Shown one piece after another: positions 9,488 to 18,479 of a stretch of DNA of 64,000 nt (positions within the stretch are counted from its first letter, which is position 1; each line of letters starts with the position of its first letter). The position numbers were made by a program, and so were the translations under genes. The stretch spans positions 290,468 to 354,467 of the forward strand of contig DATCTV010000034.1 in the NCBI GenBank assembly GCA_036567785.1, written 5' to 3'. A model generated the notes under the pieces. It had not been told where the DNA came from and made no database searches. It saw nothing but the letters and a program-made list of their open reading frames with translations. The stretch is from Desulfomonilia bacterium (GTDB lineage: Bacteria > Desulfobacterota > Desulfomonilia > UBA1062).

Positions 9488-10636
9488 ATGCAATTTTCAT
9501 TAAGCGATGAGCACAAGATGGTCCAGGATATGGCGAGGAAGTTCGTCGACAAAGAACTCAAGCCTATTGCCGCACAGCTCGACAAGGACCACAGGCATTC
9601 GGATGCCATTATTGCACAAATGGCCGAGATGGGCTTCATGGGTGTGGCGGCACCGTGCGAATACGGCGGGGCGGGCATGGATTATCTTGCTTATGCACTG
9701 ATACTGATAGAAATATCCCGTGGATGCGCTAGCACGGGCGTCATCATGTCGGTCAACAATTCCCTTTACGGCTTTCCGGTTAAAACATTCGGCTCTGAAG
9801 AGCAGAAAGTAAAATTCCTCACCCCTGTTGCATCCGGGGCATCACACGGCTGCTACGGGCTTACCGAAGCAGGAGCCGGCTCGGATGCCGGATCTTTGAG
9901 GACGACAGCAGTACTTGACGGTGATTCATGGATAATAAACGGCGAGAAAAAATTCATAACAAACGGCAATATCGCAAAATATGCCGTTGTTGCCGCAATA
10001 ACAGATAAGGATAAAGGTTCGAAAGGCATCAGCCAGTTCATTATCGATCTTGAAAACACACCGGGTTTTTCAGTTGGCAAGATTGAAGAAAAGATAGGCA
10101 TAAGAGCCTCCGGCACTTCTGAACTGGTATTCGTCGATGCCAGGGTTCCGAAAGACGCCATAATGGGTGAGCGGGGACACGGCCTGAGACAGATGCTCAT
10201 GACGCTAAACTCCGGCAGGATAGGCATCGCATCGCAGGCCTGCGGAATAGCAAAAGCCTGTCTGGAAGAGGCGGTGGAATATTCAAAGGAAAGGGTTCAG
10301 TTCGGTAAACCCATTTCCGAACTGCAGGCACTGCAGTTCAAGATGGCTGACATGGCGATGAGAATTGAAGCTTCCGAACTGCTGATAATGAAAGCGGCAT
10401 GGCTCGAGAGCAACGACATGCCTTTCGAAAAGGAAGCCGCCATGGCGAAATGCTTCGCAGGCGACACGGCAATGGATGCTGCTATCGAAGGCGTGCAGAT
10501 ATTGGGCGGTTATGGCTATACGACAGAGTATCCGATGGAGCGCCACATGCGTGACGCCAAGATAACGCAGATATACGAGGGCACAAACGAGATCATGAGA
10601 GTGGTCATTGCAAGGAGCCTTCTCGGCAAACGCTGA
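9488..10636 (+). CDS. acyl-CoA dehydrogenase (short-chain/butyryl type)
   Basis: A 382-residue FAD-dependent acyl-CoA dehydrogenase that forms the 2,3-trans double bond of an acyl-CoA. It shows the N-terminal helical domain, the FAD/substrate loop YGLTEAGAGSDAGS near residues 120-133, and the C-terminal segment QILGGYGYTTEYPMERHMRD. The catalytic glutamate is in IYEGTNEI near residue 363, the position used by short-chain and butyryl-CoA dehydrogenases. An AGGAGG box lies just before the ATG. It stands alone, with no EtfAB beside it, so its electron acceptor is encoded elsewhere. A terminator follows. The exact chain length preferred cannot be read from sequence. Confidence 0.93.
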   Translation: MQFSLSDEHKMVQDMARKFVDKELKPIAAQLDKDHRHSDAIIAQMAEMGFMGVAAPCEYGGAGMDYLAYALILIEISRGCASTGVIMSVNNSLYGFPVKTFGSEEQKVKFLTPVASGASHGCYGLTEAGAGSDAGSLRTTAVLDGDSWIINGEKKFITNGNIAKYAVVAAITDKDKGSKGISQFIIDLENTPGFSVGKIEEKIGIRASGTSELVFVDARVPKDAIMGERGHGLRQMLMTLNSGRIGIASQACGIAKACLEEAVEYSKERVQFGKPISELQALQFKMADMAMRIEASELLIMKAAWLESNDMPFEKEAAMAKCFAGDTAMDAAIEGVQILGGYGYTTEYPMERHMRDAKITQIYEGTNEIMRVVIARSLLGKR

Positions 10637-10665
10637 TAAACATTATCGTGCCAAGCTTTAACGAT

Positions 10666-10704
10666 AAAGGCCTCAGGAAACAATCCTGCGGCCTTTTCTT
10701 TTTT
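10666..10704 (+). terminator. rho-independent terminator after the acyl-CoA dehydrogenase
   Basis: A GC-rich stem AAAGGCC-t-CAGGA / TCCTG-c-GGCCTTTT with a five-base loop, followed by a T-rich tract, lies 30 bp after the stop codon. It may also act on the convergent helicase transcript, since the complement carries a run of A before and T after the stem. Confidence 0.85.
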
Positions 10705-10754
10705 CCGGAATATATTCGGTTCGGCTCCTGGCGCATATACTTAAGGGTATCCCG

Positions 10755-12194
10755 TCAGCTTTCCTTGACCTTGAAAGATTCGCCGTATTTCCTTTTGTAA
10801 TATTCAAGTCTGTCTTCAATGTTCTGGCCTGATAATGCCGGTTCGCTTCTTACGGGTGCACTTTCCTTTTTTCGTTGTACAGGCTGTTTCCTGCTGGGTT
10901 CTTCCCGCGGGGATCCTTTTTTTGTACGGGGAGCAGATTTCTCTCTGGGTGCAGGTCTTCGGCTTTCGTTCTTAGCCGGTCTCCCGGGTTTTTTACCGGT
11001 TCTGCCATGCCCAGTCTTTGAGCCACGATACCTTGCTGACCGTGACGGCAGGATATAGTCCCTCACAATCAGATCGTCATCCGGCCAGATGACAGGAATC
11101 TTCATGCCTATAAGCTCTTCGATTGCTTCAAGGCTGTGGACGAAGCGGTCGCAGGCAATTGCTATGGCCTTACCTTCTTTTCCTACGCGGGCGGTCCGGC
11201 CTATCCTGTGAACATAATCCTCAGGGTCTTCAGGAAGGTCGTAATTGATGACCAGCGGCAGATCCGCAACATGCAGCCCCCGTGATGCGACGTTTGTCGC
11301 TACCAGAAATTTGAGATGTCCTTTTTTAAGGTTTTCAATGAGCCGTGACCTTTTTTTCTGCGGCAGATCGCCTATGATATATTCACTCGGGAAACCGTTT
11401 TCTTCAAGCCTTTCGGTTACCCTGACAGCCTCATCTTTTGTGTTGGTAAAAATTATTGCAGCCTTCGGATTTTCCTGTTTAAGGATTCCCAGGAGAAGAC
11501 CGAATTTGTCTTCGGAGCTTACGTGATAGAGTTCCTGCGTTACCGAATCGACGGTCACTGTCTCGGGCGACATCTCGATCTCGATGGTTTCGTTCATGTG
11601 CTCCCACGATAGTTCCCTTGCGCGGTAGCCAAGGGTAGCGCTGAAAAGCATTGTCTGGCGTTTATTGGCAGGCGGCAGCTTTTTGAGAATTCTTCTTATG
11701 TCAGGCAGGAACCCCATATCGAAAAGCCTGTCCGCCTCGTCTATTACGCATATTGAATACTGCTTTAAGTCTATTTTCCTCTGGTTGATGAAATCGAGAA
11801 GCCTGCCCGGTGTTGCAACAATGATCCGGGCGCCTTCGCTGATGGCCTTTTCCTGAGGGTCATAGCTGCTTCCGCCATAGACGACGCAATTATTTATTCC
11901 CGTATGCCTTCCCAGGATGTCAGCCTCCCTGCCGATCTGTACTGCAAGTTCACGGGTTGGAGAGATGATCAATGCCTTTTTCTCTTTCAGCGAAGGATCG
12001 GTTAACAGCTTCTGATATATTGTGAGAAGAAAGGCGGCCGTCTTTCCGCTGCCGGTCTGTGACTGAACGCAAACATCCCTGCCCTGAAGAGAATCTTTAA
12101 GAGTGACCTCCTGAACCGGCAGACACTCTGTATATCCGGCATCAGAAATACCCTCGAGAAGTCTGGAATCAAGCTTGAAGTCTTCAAATTTCAT
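10755..12194 (-). CDS. DEAD-box ATP-dependent RNA helicase
   Basis: RNA helicase of about 479 residues acting on RNA structure in ribosome assembly or mRNA turnover. All core motifs are visible: the Q motif region ending in ECLPVQ, Walker A SQTGSGKT, PTRELA, TPGR, DEAD, SAT, and motif VI HRIGRTAR. The last ~120 residues form a low-complexity basic tail rich in Arg, Lys, Pro and Gly, as in RhlE-like helicases, likely for RNA binding. The ATG at 12194 is preferred to one 63 bases upstream because the family N-terminus (KFEDFKLD) starts here and a GGCGGA sequence precedes it. It is monocistronic and convergent with the acyl-CoA dehydrogenase. Confidence 0.93.
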   Translation of the reverse strand: MKFEDFKLDSRLLEGISDAGYTECLPVQEVTLKDSLQGRDVCVQSQTGSGKTAAFLLTIYQKLLTDPSLKEKKALIISPTRELAVQIGREADILGRHTGINNCVVYGGSSYDPQEKAISEGARIIVATPGRLLDFINQRKIDLKQYSICVIDEADRLFDMGFLPDIRRILKKLPPANKRQTMLFSATLGYRARELSWEHMNETIEIEMSPETVTVDSVTQELYHVSSEDKFGLLLGILKQENPKAAIIFTNTKDEAVRVTERLEENGFPSEYIIGDLPQKKRSRLIENLKKGHLKFLVATNVASRGLHVADLPLVINYDLPEDPEDYVHRIGRTARVGKEGKAIAIACDRFVHSLEAIEELIGMKIPVIWPDDDLIVRDYILPSRSARYRGSKTGHGRTGKKPGRPAKNESRRPAPREKSAPRTKKGSPREEPSRKQPVQRKKESAPVRSEPALSGQNIEDRLEYYKRKYGESFKVKES

Positions 12195-12355
12195 AGTAAA
12201 TCCGCCGAGTTCATTCTGCAATTCATGGTTTGCCTGTATAGTTTCATAAGCCCGCATATATCACTAAAGAAAAAATATTCCTATGCCGAATGAGATATAG
12301 TTAAAGCTGCTGCCGGATATTGAAGCAATCAGCCTGAAATTTCATCAACCTCTCA

Positions 12356-12383
12356 TTGACTGTGTAATATTAATAATGATAAT
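12356..12383 (+). promoter_or_regulatory. sigma70-like promoter of the 2-oxoacid oxidoreductase operon
   Basis: TTGACT (12356-12361) and GATAAT (12378-12383) are separated by 16 bp and each matches five of six consensus bases. The promoter lies 36 bp before the first ATG of the seven-gene operon, whose Shine-Dalgarno is AAGGAG. The divergent helicase gene starts at 12194, so no other gene is a candidate. Confidence 0.65.
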
Positions 12384-12419
12384 TTGTGACACTCAAATCC
12401 TTAACTTCAAGGAGCGCAT

Positions 12420-12971
12420 ATGCTTGAAATCAGGTTTCACGGAAGGGGCGGGCAAGGCGCTGTAACGTCGGCTGAACTGATTGCAATCGCCGCTGTCGGA
12501 AAAGGCAAATTCGCCCAGGCCTTCCCGAGTTTCGGTCCGGAACGCAGGGGAGCCCCGGTTGTTGCATTCAGCAGGGTCGACGACAAAAAGATACTCATCA
12601 GGGCCAAGATATACGAACCCGATGTAGTCGTAGTGCTGGACCCGGGACTTATTACACTGGTCAATCCGCTCGAGGGACTGAAGAAAAACGGCATCCTGAT
12701 CGTGAACACGAGAAAATCACCGGATGAAATTCTCAATGTTTGCTCGGCGTCGTGCAGGGTGGCCACGGTCAATGCGGATCTGATAGCAAAGGAAGAGCTC
12801 GGCAGGGTGATCGTCAATACGACGATGCTCGGTGCGGTCATAAAGGCGACCGGATTCATGAAGATTGAAGATATTCGCGAACCCATACTGGACCGCTTCG
12901 GACCAAAGCTCGGGGAGAAAAACCTGAAGGCGCTTGAACGGGCGTACAACGAAGTCGTGATAAAGGAGTAG
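12420..12971 (+). CDS. porG: 2-oxoacid:ferredoxin oxidoreductase, gamma subunit
   Basis: A 183-residue gamma subunit of the four-subunit pyruvate/2-oxoacid:ferredoxin oxidoreductase, the catalytic-domain partner that helps bind CoA and shape the complex. The diagnostic N-terminal motif RFHGRGGQGAVTSAELIA and the FPSFGPERRGAPV segment near residues 37-50 are both present. Length matches the family (175-190). It is the first gene of a tight unit (gamma-delta-alpha-beta, then NuoE/F/G-like genes), with AAGGAG before the ATG and a good sigma70 promoter upstream. Pyruvate is the likeliest substrate, but 2-oxoisovalerate or indolepyruvate cannot be excluded from this subunit. Confidence 0.93.
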   Translation: MLEIRFHGRGGQGAVTSAELIAIAAVGKGKFAQAFPSFGPERRGAPVVAFSRVDDKKILIRAKIYEPDVVVVLDPGLITLVNPLEGLKKNGILIVNTRKSPDEILNVCSASCRVATVNADLIAKEELGRVIVNTTMLGAVIKATGFMKIEDIREPILDRFGPKLGEKNLKALERAYNEVVIKE

Positions 12972-12974
12972 GCC

Positions 12975-13271
12975 ATGGCAAAACCGATGGAAAAAATATC
13001 ATGGCAGGAACTGGAAATCGGGGCGGCCGTATCCGAAGTGGGAAACGCCATGGAGTACAAGACCGGCTCCTGGCGGTCATTGAAGCCGGTCGTAAACGCT
13101 TCGCAGTGCATCAGATGCGGCGTGTGCTGGATATTCTGCCCGGATACGTCAATTGTAAGGGCGGCCGACGGACACTTCGAGGCCGATCTTGAATACTGCA
13201 AGGGATGCGGCATATGTGCGCATGAATGCCCGGTCGGCTGCATCACAATGGTGAGCGAGGAGGAAGTCTAG
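12975..13271 (+). CDS. porD: 2-oxoacid:ferredoxin oxidoreductase, delta (ferredoxin) subunit
   Basis: A 98-residue 8Fe ferredoxin-type delta subunit that carries electrons from the thiamine-linked active site. Two [4Fe-4S] motifs are visible: CIRCGVCWIFCPD around residues 42-54 and CKGCGICAHECPVG around residues 76-89. The N-terminal ~35 residues, with NAMEYKTGSWRSLKPVV, match the delta-subunit lead-in rather than a free ferredoxin. Its Shine-Dalgarno sits in the end of porG, and its stop codon touches the porA start. Confidence 0.93.
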   Translation: MAKPMEKISWQELEIGAAVSEVGNAMEYKTGSWRSLKPVVNASQCIRCGVCWIFCPDTSIVRAADGHFEADLEYCKGCGICAHECPVGCITMVSEEEV

Positions 13272-14453
13272 ATGGCCAAGGAAAGAAAAGGAATAGAAGT
13301 ATCGCTGGCCATATCGGAAGCGGTCTGTCAGGCGGATGTAGATGTCGTAAGCGCATATCCGATAACACCGCAGACGCATATAGTTGAACACCTTTCGGAA
13401 CTGGTGGCCGACGGCCATCTGGATGCCGAGTTCGTGCCGGTTGAGAGCGAACATTCAGCGATGAGTGTATGCGTGGGGTCTTCCGCAGTCGGGGCGCGAT
13501 CGTTCACATCCACCAGTTCCCAGGGCCTGGCGCTTATGGCCGAGATATTCTTCATCACATCCAGCCTGAGGCTGCCGGTCGTCATGGCCCTTGCCAACCG
13601 CTCACTGTCCGGACCGCTTTCAATCTGGAATGACCACACCGACACCATGATGGTGCGCGACGCAGGATGGATACATGTATTTGTCGACAACGGTCAGGAG
13701 GCTTATGATCATATCTTCTGGGCTTTCAGGGTTGCGGAGGACAAGGGTGTAAGACTGCCCGTGGCCGTCAATCTCGACGGTTTCATCATGACACACATGA
13801 TCGAACCCATCGATTTCGAGGATACGGAACTTATTAAAAAATATCTTCCCCCGCACAGGATGGAAGGGGCGCTGCATCCAGACAATCCCTTGTCCATGGG
13901 GTGCTTCGCGATGCCCGAAATGTACACCGAGACCCAGGCGGCGCGTGATCACGCACTGCTGAATTCCTATCCCGTCTGCCTTAAGGCCTGGGACGAATGG
14001 GCTGCCCTTACAGGGAGGAAGTATCTTCCCATAGAGACATACAGGACCGAAGATGCTGAGTACTGCATAGTCACGATGGGCTCGTTCGGTGAAACCGCAA
14101 TGAACGCCATAGACGAACTCCGCGCCGAGGGCGAAAAGGTAGGCGGCATAAGGATAAGATTGTGGAGGCCGTTCCCGTTCGACGATTTCTTCAGGGCCGC
14201 GGCCGGAAAGAAATATCTCATAGTCCTGGACAGGGCCATAAGTTTCGGCGGCCCCGGAGGTCCGGTGGCGCTTGAAGTCAGGAACGCGCTTTACAAGAAA
14301 ACAAAGGCGCCCACGGTCGTGGATTATGTGGCCGGTCTTGCCGGCAGGGATGTGGCTGTTAATGACTTCAAGAAGATCATCCTGGAAGGCAAGGCAAAGG
14401 CCGAAAAAGGCAAAACCAAGGGCTATACGCTGTATGGCCTCAGGTCGTCATAA
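13272..14453 (+). CDS. porA: 2-oxoacid:ferredoxin oxidoreductase, alpha subunit
   Basis: A 393-residue alpha subunit containing the pyrimidine-binding domain for thiamine diphosphate and the C-terminal transketolase-like domain. It shows AYPITPQTHIVEHL near residues 27-40, the ESEHSAM motif with the catalytic glutamate region near residue 59, and SSQGLALMAEI near residues 84-94. Further on come ANRSLSGPLSIWNDHTD (about residues 107-123) and the SFGGPGGPVALEV segment near the C-terminus. A GAGGAGG box precedes the ATG, which directly abuts the porD stop. The overall pattern fits pyruvate-type PorA of the four-subunit class seen in archaea, Thermotoga and many deltaproteobacteria. Confidence 0.94.
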   Translation: MAKERKGIEVSLAISEAVCQADVDVVSAYPITPQTHIVEHLSELVADGHLDAEFVPVESEHSAMSVCVGSSAVGARSFTSTSSQGLALMAEIFFITSSLRLPVVMALANRSLSGPLSIWNDHTDTMMVRDAGWIHVFVDNGQEAYDHIFWAFRVAEDKGVRLPVAVNLDGFIMTHMIEPIDFEDTELIKKYLPPHRMEGALHPDNPLSMGCFAMPEMYTETQAARDHALLNSYPVCLKAWDEWAALTGRKYLPIETYRTEDAEYCIVTMGSFGETAMNAIDELRAEGEKVGGIRIRLWRPFPFDDFFRAAAGKKYLIVLDRAISFGGPGGPVALEVRNALYKKTKAPTVVDYVAGLAGRDVAVNDFKKIILEGKAKAEKGKTKGYTLYGLRSS

Positions 14454-14464
14454 GGAGAAATATT

Positions 14465-15391
14465 ATGGAAAAGTTCTCGGTATTCTCTTCGAGACTGGTT
14501 GAAAAGGCGGAATTCTTCACATCCGGCCACCGCGCCTGCCAGGGATGCGCCGAAGCGCTTGCGGTAAGGCATGTTTTGAAGGCGCTCGGCCGCGACACCA
14601 TTGTTGCCATGTCGACCGGGTGCATGGAAATCATCTCGTCGCCCTTGCCAACAACGGCCTGGAAGGTTCCCTGGATACACGTCGCATTTGAAAACAGCTC
14701 GGCTGTCGCAAGCGGATGCGAATCCGGGATGAAGGCCATGATGAGAAAGGGCAAAATCCCGAAGAAGAAGATAAACTTCGTCGGCATGGGCGGTGACGGA
14801 GCGACGGCCGACATCGGAATGGGGCAGCTCTCGGGCGCTCTCGAACGCGGCCATGACATGATCTATGTCTGCTACGACAACGAGGCCTATATGAACACAG
14901 GTATCCAGCGCTCATCGGAGACGCCTTGGGGAGCAAGCACTACGACAAGCCCCGCGGGCAGGAAATCGATCGGACAGCACACACAGAAAAAGGATATGCC
15001 AAAGATAGCGGTCGCACACCATATACCGTATGTTGCGACTGCATGCTCCAGTTTTCCGTTCGATCTTATGGAAAAGGTGAAAAAGGCCTCCGAGATCGAA
15101 GGCCCGGCCTATGTGCACGTGATGAGCGTATGTCCTACGGGCTGGCGCATACCTACGGAAGAGGCCATCAAATACGGGCGCCTCATAGTTGATTCCTGCG
15201 TGTTCCCGCTTTTCGAGGTGGTGAACGGCAAATACTCCATGACATACAAACCGGAAAAAATCCTTCCTGTGGCCGAATACATCAAGGGGCAGGGACGTTT
15301 CAGGCACCTTACGCCGCAGATGATAGAAGAGATACAGGAGCACACCACAAGGGAATATGAAAAAATCCTTAAAATGTGTGAAGAGGGCTAG
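14465..15391 (+). CDS. porB: 2-oxoacid:ferredoxin oxidoreductase, beta (TPP-binding) subunit
   Basis: A 308-residue beta subunit that binds thiamine diphosphate and the proximal [4Fe-4S] cluster. Cluster cysteines are visible in CQGCAEA near residue 25, with STGCMEI (about residue 58) as a further ligand and another Cys in TACSSF about residue 194. The TPP/Mg motif runs from GDGATADIG to CYDNEAYMNTG (about residues 111-145). It lies 11 bp after porA with an AAGGAG box. Downstream the operon continues without a gap into a NuoE-like gene, which is unusual for a por cluster and suggests that the electrons are passed to NAD. Confidence 0.94.
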   Translation: MEKFSVFSSRLVEKAEFFTSGHRACQGCAEALAVRHVLKALGRDTIVAMSTGCMEIISSPLPTTAWKVPWIHVAFENSSAVASGCESGMKAMMRKGKIPKKKINFVGMGGDGATADIGMGQLSGALERGHDMIYVCYDNEAYMNTGIQRSSETPWGASTTTSPAGRKSIGQHTQKKDMPKIAVAHHIPYVATACSSFPFDLMEKVKKASEIEGPAYVHVMSVCPTGWRIPTEEAIKYGRLIVDSCVFPLFEVVNGKYSMTYKPEKILPVAEYIKGQGRFRHLTPQMIEEIQEHTTREYEKILKMCEEG

Positions 15392-15394
15392 CCA

Positions 15395-15850
15395 ATGATT
15401 GATATTAATAAAGTCGATGAGATCATAAACAGGTACGAGAAATCCGAAGAATCGCTTCTGGCAATTCTTCAGGACTTTCAGAGGGAATTCTTCTATGTCC
15501 CCGAAGAGGGAATGAAACGCCTCTGTGAGGTGATGGATGTGCCCGAGAGCAAGATCTATGCGATGGGGACATTCTACAAGGCGCTCTCGCTTTCACCCAG
15601 GGGCAGGCATACGATCAAGGTCTGCACGGGAACGGCATGCCACCTGAAAGGTGCGCCGCAGATTATCGAAACCCTGGAGAGGGAACTCAAGGTCAAACGC
15701 GAGAACACAACCGAAGACGGCAGGTTCACGCTCGAGTGCGTCAACTGTGTTGGGGCATGTGCGATGGCTCCGGTTACCGTGGTCGACGAAGACTACTACG
15801 GACAGACAAGGGCGTCCAAAGTCGGCGATGTCCTGAAGAAATATGAATAA
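15395..15850 (+). CDS. NuoE-like [2Fe-2S] subunit of NADH module
   Basis: A 151-residue thioredoxin-fold [2Fe-2S] protein homologous to the 24-kDa subunit NuoE of complex I and to HydC/HndA of bifurcating hydrogenases. The four cluster ligands are in VCTGTACHLKG (near residues 77-82) and CVNCVGACAMAP (near residues 113-120), with the C-x4-C and C-x3-C spacing of NuoE. The N-terminal helical part with YVPEEGM is also typical. It starts 3 bp after porB, with GAGGG overlapping the end of that gene. In this operon it probably forms the electron-entry or exit module together with the next two genes. Confidence 0.92.
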   Translation: MIDINKVDEIINRYEKSEESLLAILQDFQREFFYVPEEGMKRLCEVMDVPESKIYAMGTFYKALSLSPRGRHTIKVCTGTACHLKGAPQIIETLERELKVKRENTTEDGRFTLECVNCVGACAMAPVTVVDEDYYGQTRASKVGDVLKKYE

Positions 15851-15862
15851 GAGGGGATGCCA

Positions 15863-17716
15863 ATGTCAGCGATAACCTCTGTTAACGAACTGGGAACATA
15901 CAGGGCCAGGGTTGAGGCCGGATTGAATAAAGACCTGCCGTACGCCCTTGTATGCTGGGGAACGGGCTGTCTGGCAAACGGCTCCAGAGCTGTCGCCGAG
16001 GCCCTTGCCAGGGAAATAGCCGCTCAGGGGCTTCAGGTCGATGTGAACATAGGGCTGAAAACAACCGGCTGCCACGGATACTGCGAAAACGGCCCGCTGG
16101 TTGCCCTTATGCCCAAGGGGATCCTTTATCTCAAAGTCAAGGAAAAGGATGTCCCCGAGATAGTGGAGAAGAGCATCAAGGGTGATGAGACAATCGAGAG
16201 GCTCATCTATAAAGACAAGAATACCGGAGAGCTTGTCGCTCAGTACAGGGAGATACCTTTCTACAAGCACCAGCACCGCATTGCGCTTAGAAACATAGGC
16301 GATATCGATCCCACGAATATCGACGACTACATATTAAAGGGAGGCTATGACGGGCTGGCAAAGGCGCTTGCCATGGACGGCGACGCGATCATCTCCGAGA
16401 TCGAAAAATCAGGGCTTCGCGGACGTGGCGGCGGAGGATTCCCTGCCGGTACGAAATGGCGCTCATGCAGGGCAATCGAAAGCGATGTCCGTTACGTCAT
16501 CTGCAACGGCGACGAGGGCGACCCCGGCGCATTCATGGACCGCTCCGTCATGGAAGGCGACCCTCATTCCGTAATCGAAGGCATGATTATCGGGGCGATA
16601 GCAGTAGGCGCCCACCAGGGCTACATATACGTTCGCGATGAATATCCGCTGGCGGTCAAAAACCTCACGAAGGCGATAGCAGCCGCGCGAGAAAAAGGGT
16701 TTCTTGGCAAGAATATCCTGGGCTCGGGATATGCGTTTGACCTGAAAATCAGCCGTGGCGGCGGCGCGTTCGTATGCGGCGAAAGTTCGGCGCTTATGCG
16801 CTCGGTCGAGGGAAATGTCGGCGAACCCAGGGCCAAATACATACGTTCCGTGGAAAAGGGGCTCTATGACAAACCGACCGTTCTCAACAATGTCGAGACA
16901 TGGGCGAATGTCCCTGAGATAATAGTCAAAGGCGCAGACTGGTATGCCGCAATGGGCACGAAAGGATCCAAGGGCACAAAGGTCTTCTCCCTTGTCGGAA
17001 AGGTCAACAACACGGGTCTTGTCGAAGTGCCGATGGGCGTTACCATACGAGAGCTTGTTCAGAACATAGGCGGCGGAGTGCTGGGCGGCAAGAAGTTCAA
17101 GGCGGTGCAGACAGGAGGTCCTTCCGGCGGCTGTATCCCGGAAAGGCTGTCCGACCTTCCCATAGACTTCGACAGCCTGACGGAAGCGGGCTCGATGATG
17201 GGATCGGGCGGCATCATAGTCATGGATGAAGAGACCTGCATGGTCGATGTGGCCAGATACTTCATCAACTTCCTGGTGGGCGAATCATGCGGAAAGTGCA
17301 CGCCATGCCGGGACGGGTTAAGAAAGATGCTGGACATCCTCACCGCAATAACCGAGGGTAAAGGTAAAGCCGGCGATATCGAAATGCTCGAGGAGATATG
17401 CGATACACTCACATGGGCCGCTCTCTGCGGGCTTGGTTCATCCGCGGCAAACCCGGTGCTTTCGACGATAAAATATTTCCGTGAAGAATACGATGCGCAT
17501 ATAAATGAAAAGAAATGCCCGGCAGGTGTCTGCAAGGCATTGATAACCTACTCGATAACGGAAGCCTGTACGGGCTGCACCCTGTGCGCGAAGAAATGCC
17601 CGCAGGAATGTATTACAGGCGAAAGGAAAACACTGCATGTCATTGATACTGCAAAATGCATCAGATGCGGAATCTGCAAGGATGTCTGCAACTTTAACGC
17701 AGTGAAGGTGAGCTGA
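15863..17716 (+). CDS. NuoF/HydB-like NAD(H)- and FMN-binding flavoprotein
   Basis: A 617-residue flavoprotein of the HydB/HndC type. An N-terminal thioredoxin-like [2Fe-2S] domain (Cys in CWGTGC and TTGCHGYC) is followed by the FMN/NADH-binding core, with GLRGRGGGGFPAGTKW near residues 178-193 and NGDEGDPGAFMDRS about 30 residues later. Then come an SLBB domain, the SCGKCTPCRDG [4Fe-4S] site near residues 472-482, and two C-terminal ferredoxin motifs (CTGCTLCAKKC and CIRCGICKDVC). The start at 15863 is chosen because GAGGGG lies six bases before it, whereas the ATG at 15857 abuts that box. In this operon it should exchange electrons between NAD(H) and the Por ferredoxin clusters. Confidence 0.93.
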   Translation: MSAITSVNELGTYRARVEAGLNKDLPYALVCWGTGCLANGSRAVAEALAREIAAQGLQVDVNIGLKTTGCHGYCENGPLVALMPKGILYLKVKEKDVPEIVEKSIKGDETIERLIYKDKNTGELVAQYREIPFYKHQHRIALRNIGDIDPTNIDDYILKGGYDGLAKALAMDGDAIISEIEKSGLRGRGGGGFPAGTKWRSCRAIESDVRYVICNGDEGDPGAFMDRSVMEGDPHSVIEGMIIGAIAVGAHQGYIYVRDEYPLAVKNLTKAIAAAREKGFLGKNILGSGYAFDLKISRGGGAFVCGESSALMRSVEGNVGEPRAKYIRSVEKGLYDKPTVLNNVETWANVPEIIVKGADWYAAMGTKGSKGTKVFSLVGKVNNTGLVEVPMGVTIRELVQNIGGGVLGGKKFKAVQTGGPSGGCIPERLSDLPIDFDSLTEAGSMMGSGGIIVMDEETCMVDVARYFINFLVGESCGKCTPCRDGLRKMLDILTAITEGKGKAGDIEMLEEICDTLTWAALCGLGSSAANPVLSTIKYFREEYDAHINEKKCPAGVCKALITYSITEACTGCTLCAKKCPQECITGERKTLHVIDTAKCIRCGICKDVCNFNAVKVS

Positions 17717-17717
17717 C

Positions 17718-18446
17718 ATGGAAAAGGTGAAAGTAATAATTGACGGAAGAGAGTTCGAGGCGCTGAAAGATACCCCGGTACTCCAGGTTGCACATGAAAA
17801 CGGTGTTTACATCCCGCACCTCTGCCACAACGAGGAAATTTCGAACAGCGGCGGCTCATGCAGGGTCTGCCTTGTCGAAGCGCATCAGGGCGGAAGGATG
17901 CGCATGGTGACATCGTGCAACTATCCGGTGAGAAAAGGCCTCGAGATAAAAACCGATACCGAGTTTGTCCACAAGATCAGAAAGGGCGTTCTCGAACTGC
18001 TGCTTGCCCGTACTCCCGATGCCGAAGCAATCCAGAAACTTGCGGCAGCAGAGGGCATCACCGAGCCGCGCTTTAAAAAGGACGAGGGAGAAGACAACCG
18101 CTACAAGTGCATCGCATGCTCGCTCTGCACTCAGGTCTGCGAGGATGTAGTCGGCGTATCCGCCATCTCGATGCAGAACAGGGGAGGCGATAAAAAGCCC
18201 GGCACGCCTTTCAAAAAGCCGGCTACAACATGCATAGGCTGCGGTGCATGCGCGTACGCCTGCCCGACAGGCGCGATAAGCCTCAAGGAAAAGGACGGCG
18301 TGCGAAGAATCTGGCAACAGGACTTCCCGATGATCAGATGCAGCGTCTGCGACAGGCCATACATCCCTGAAAAACAGGTGGAGTGGATTGTAAAGACGAC
18401 AGGCAAGGAGCGCTCATTCTTCGACAAGTGCCCCGACCACAGATAG
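17718..18446 (+). CDS. NuoG/HydA N-terminal-like iron-sulfur protein without H-cluster domain
   Basis: A 242-residue Fe-S protein matching the N-terminal part of NuoG, or of the [FeFe]-hydrogenase HydA/HndD. A [2Fe-2S] domain (CHNEEIS...GGSCRVCLVE about residues 36-53, fourth Cys near 66) is followed by a complex-I-like cluster region CIACSLCTQVCEDV (residues ~133-146) and a ferredoxin motif CIGCGACAYACPTG (~172-185). It then ends after an extra CSVC/CP pair near the C-terminus. No H-cluster or molybdopterin domain is present, so it is not a hydrogenase or formate dehydrogenase. It is the last gene of the Por-Nuo operon, one base after the NuoF-like gene, and probably bridges the Por and NADH modules. 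Confidence 0.9.
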   Translation: MEKVKVIIDGREFEALKDTPVLQVAHENGVYIPHLCHNEEISNSGGSCRVCLVEAHQGGRMRMVTSCNYPVRKGLEIKTDTEFVHKIRKGVLELLLARTPDAEAIQKLAAAEGITEPRFKKDEGEDNRYKCIACSLCTQVCEDVVGVSAISMQNRGGDKKPGTPFKKPATTCIGCGACAYACPTGAISLKEKDGVRRIWQQDFPMIRCSVCDRPYIPEKQVEWIVKTTGKERSFFDKCPDHR

Positions 18447-18479
18447 AGCGATTGCGGCACGTGATAACTTTGCATACCC

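Noticed and set aside
12437-13246. 269-codon minus-strand ORF across porG and porD
   Set aside because: Antisense to two well-identified subunit genes that have proper ribosome sites; the product is a Ser/Thr/Pro-rich shadow.
17718-18446. [FeFe]-hydrogenase reading of the last Por-Nuo operon gene
   Set aside because: The N-terminal Fe-S modules match HydA, but the protein stops at 242 residues and has no H-cluster domain.
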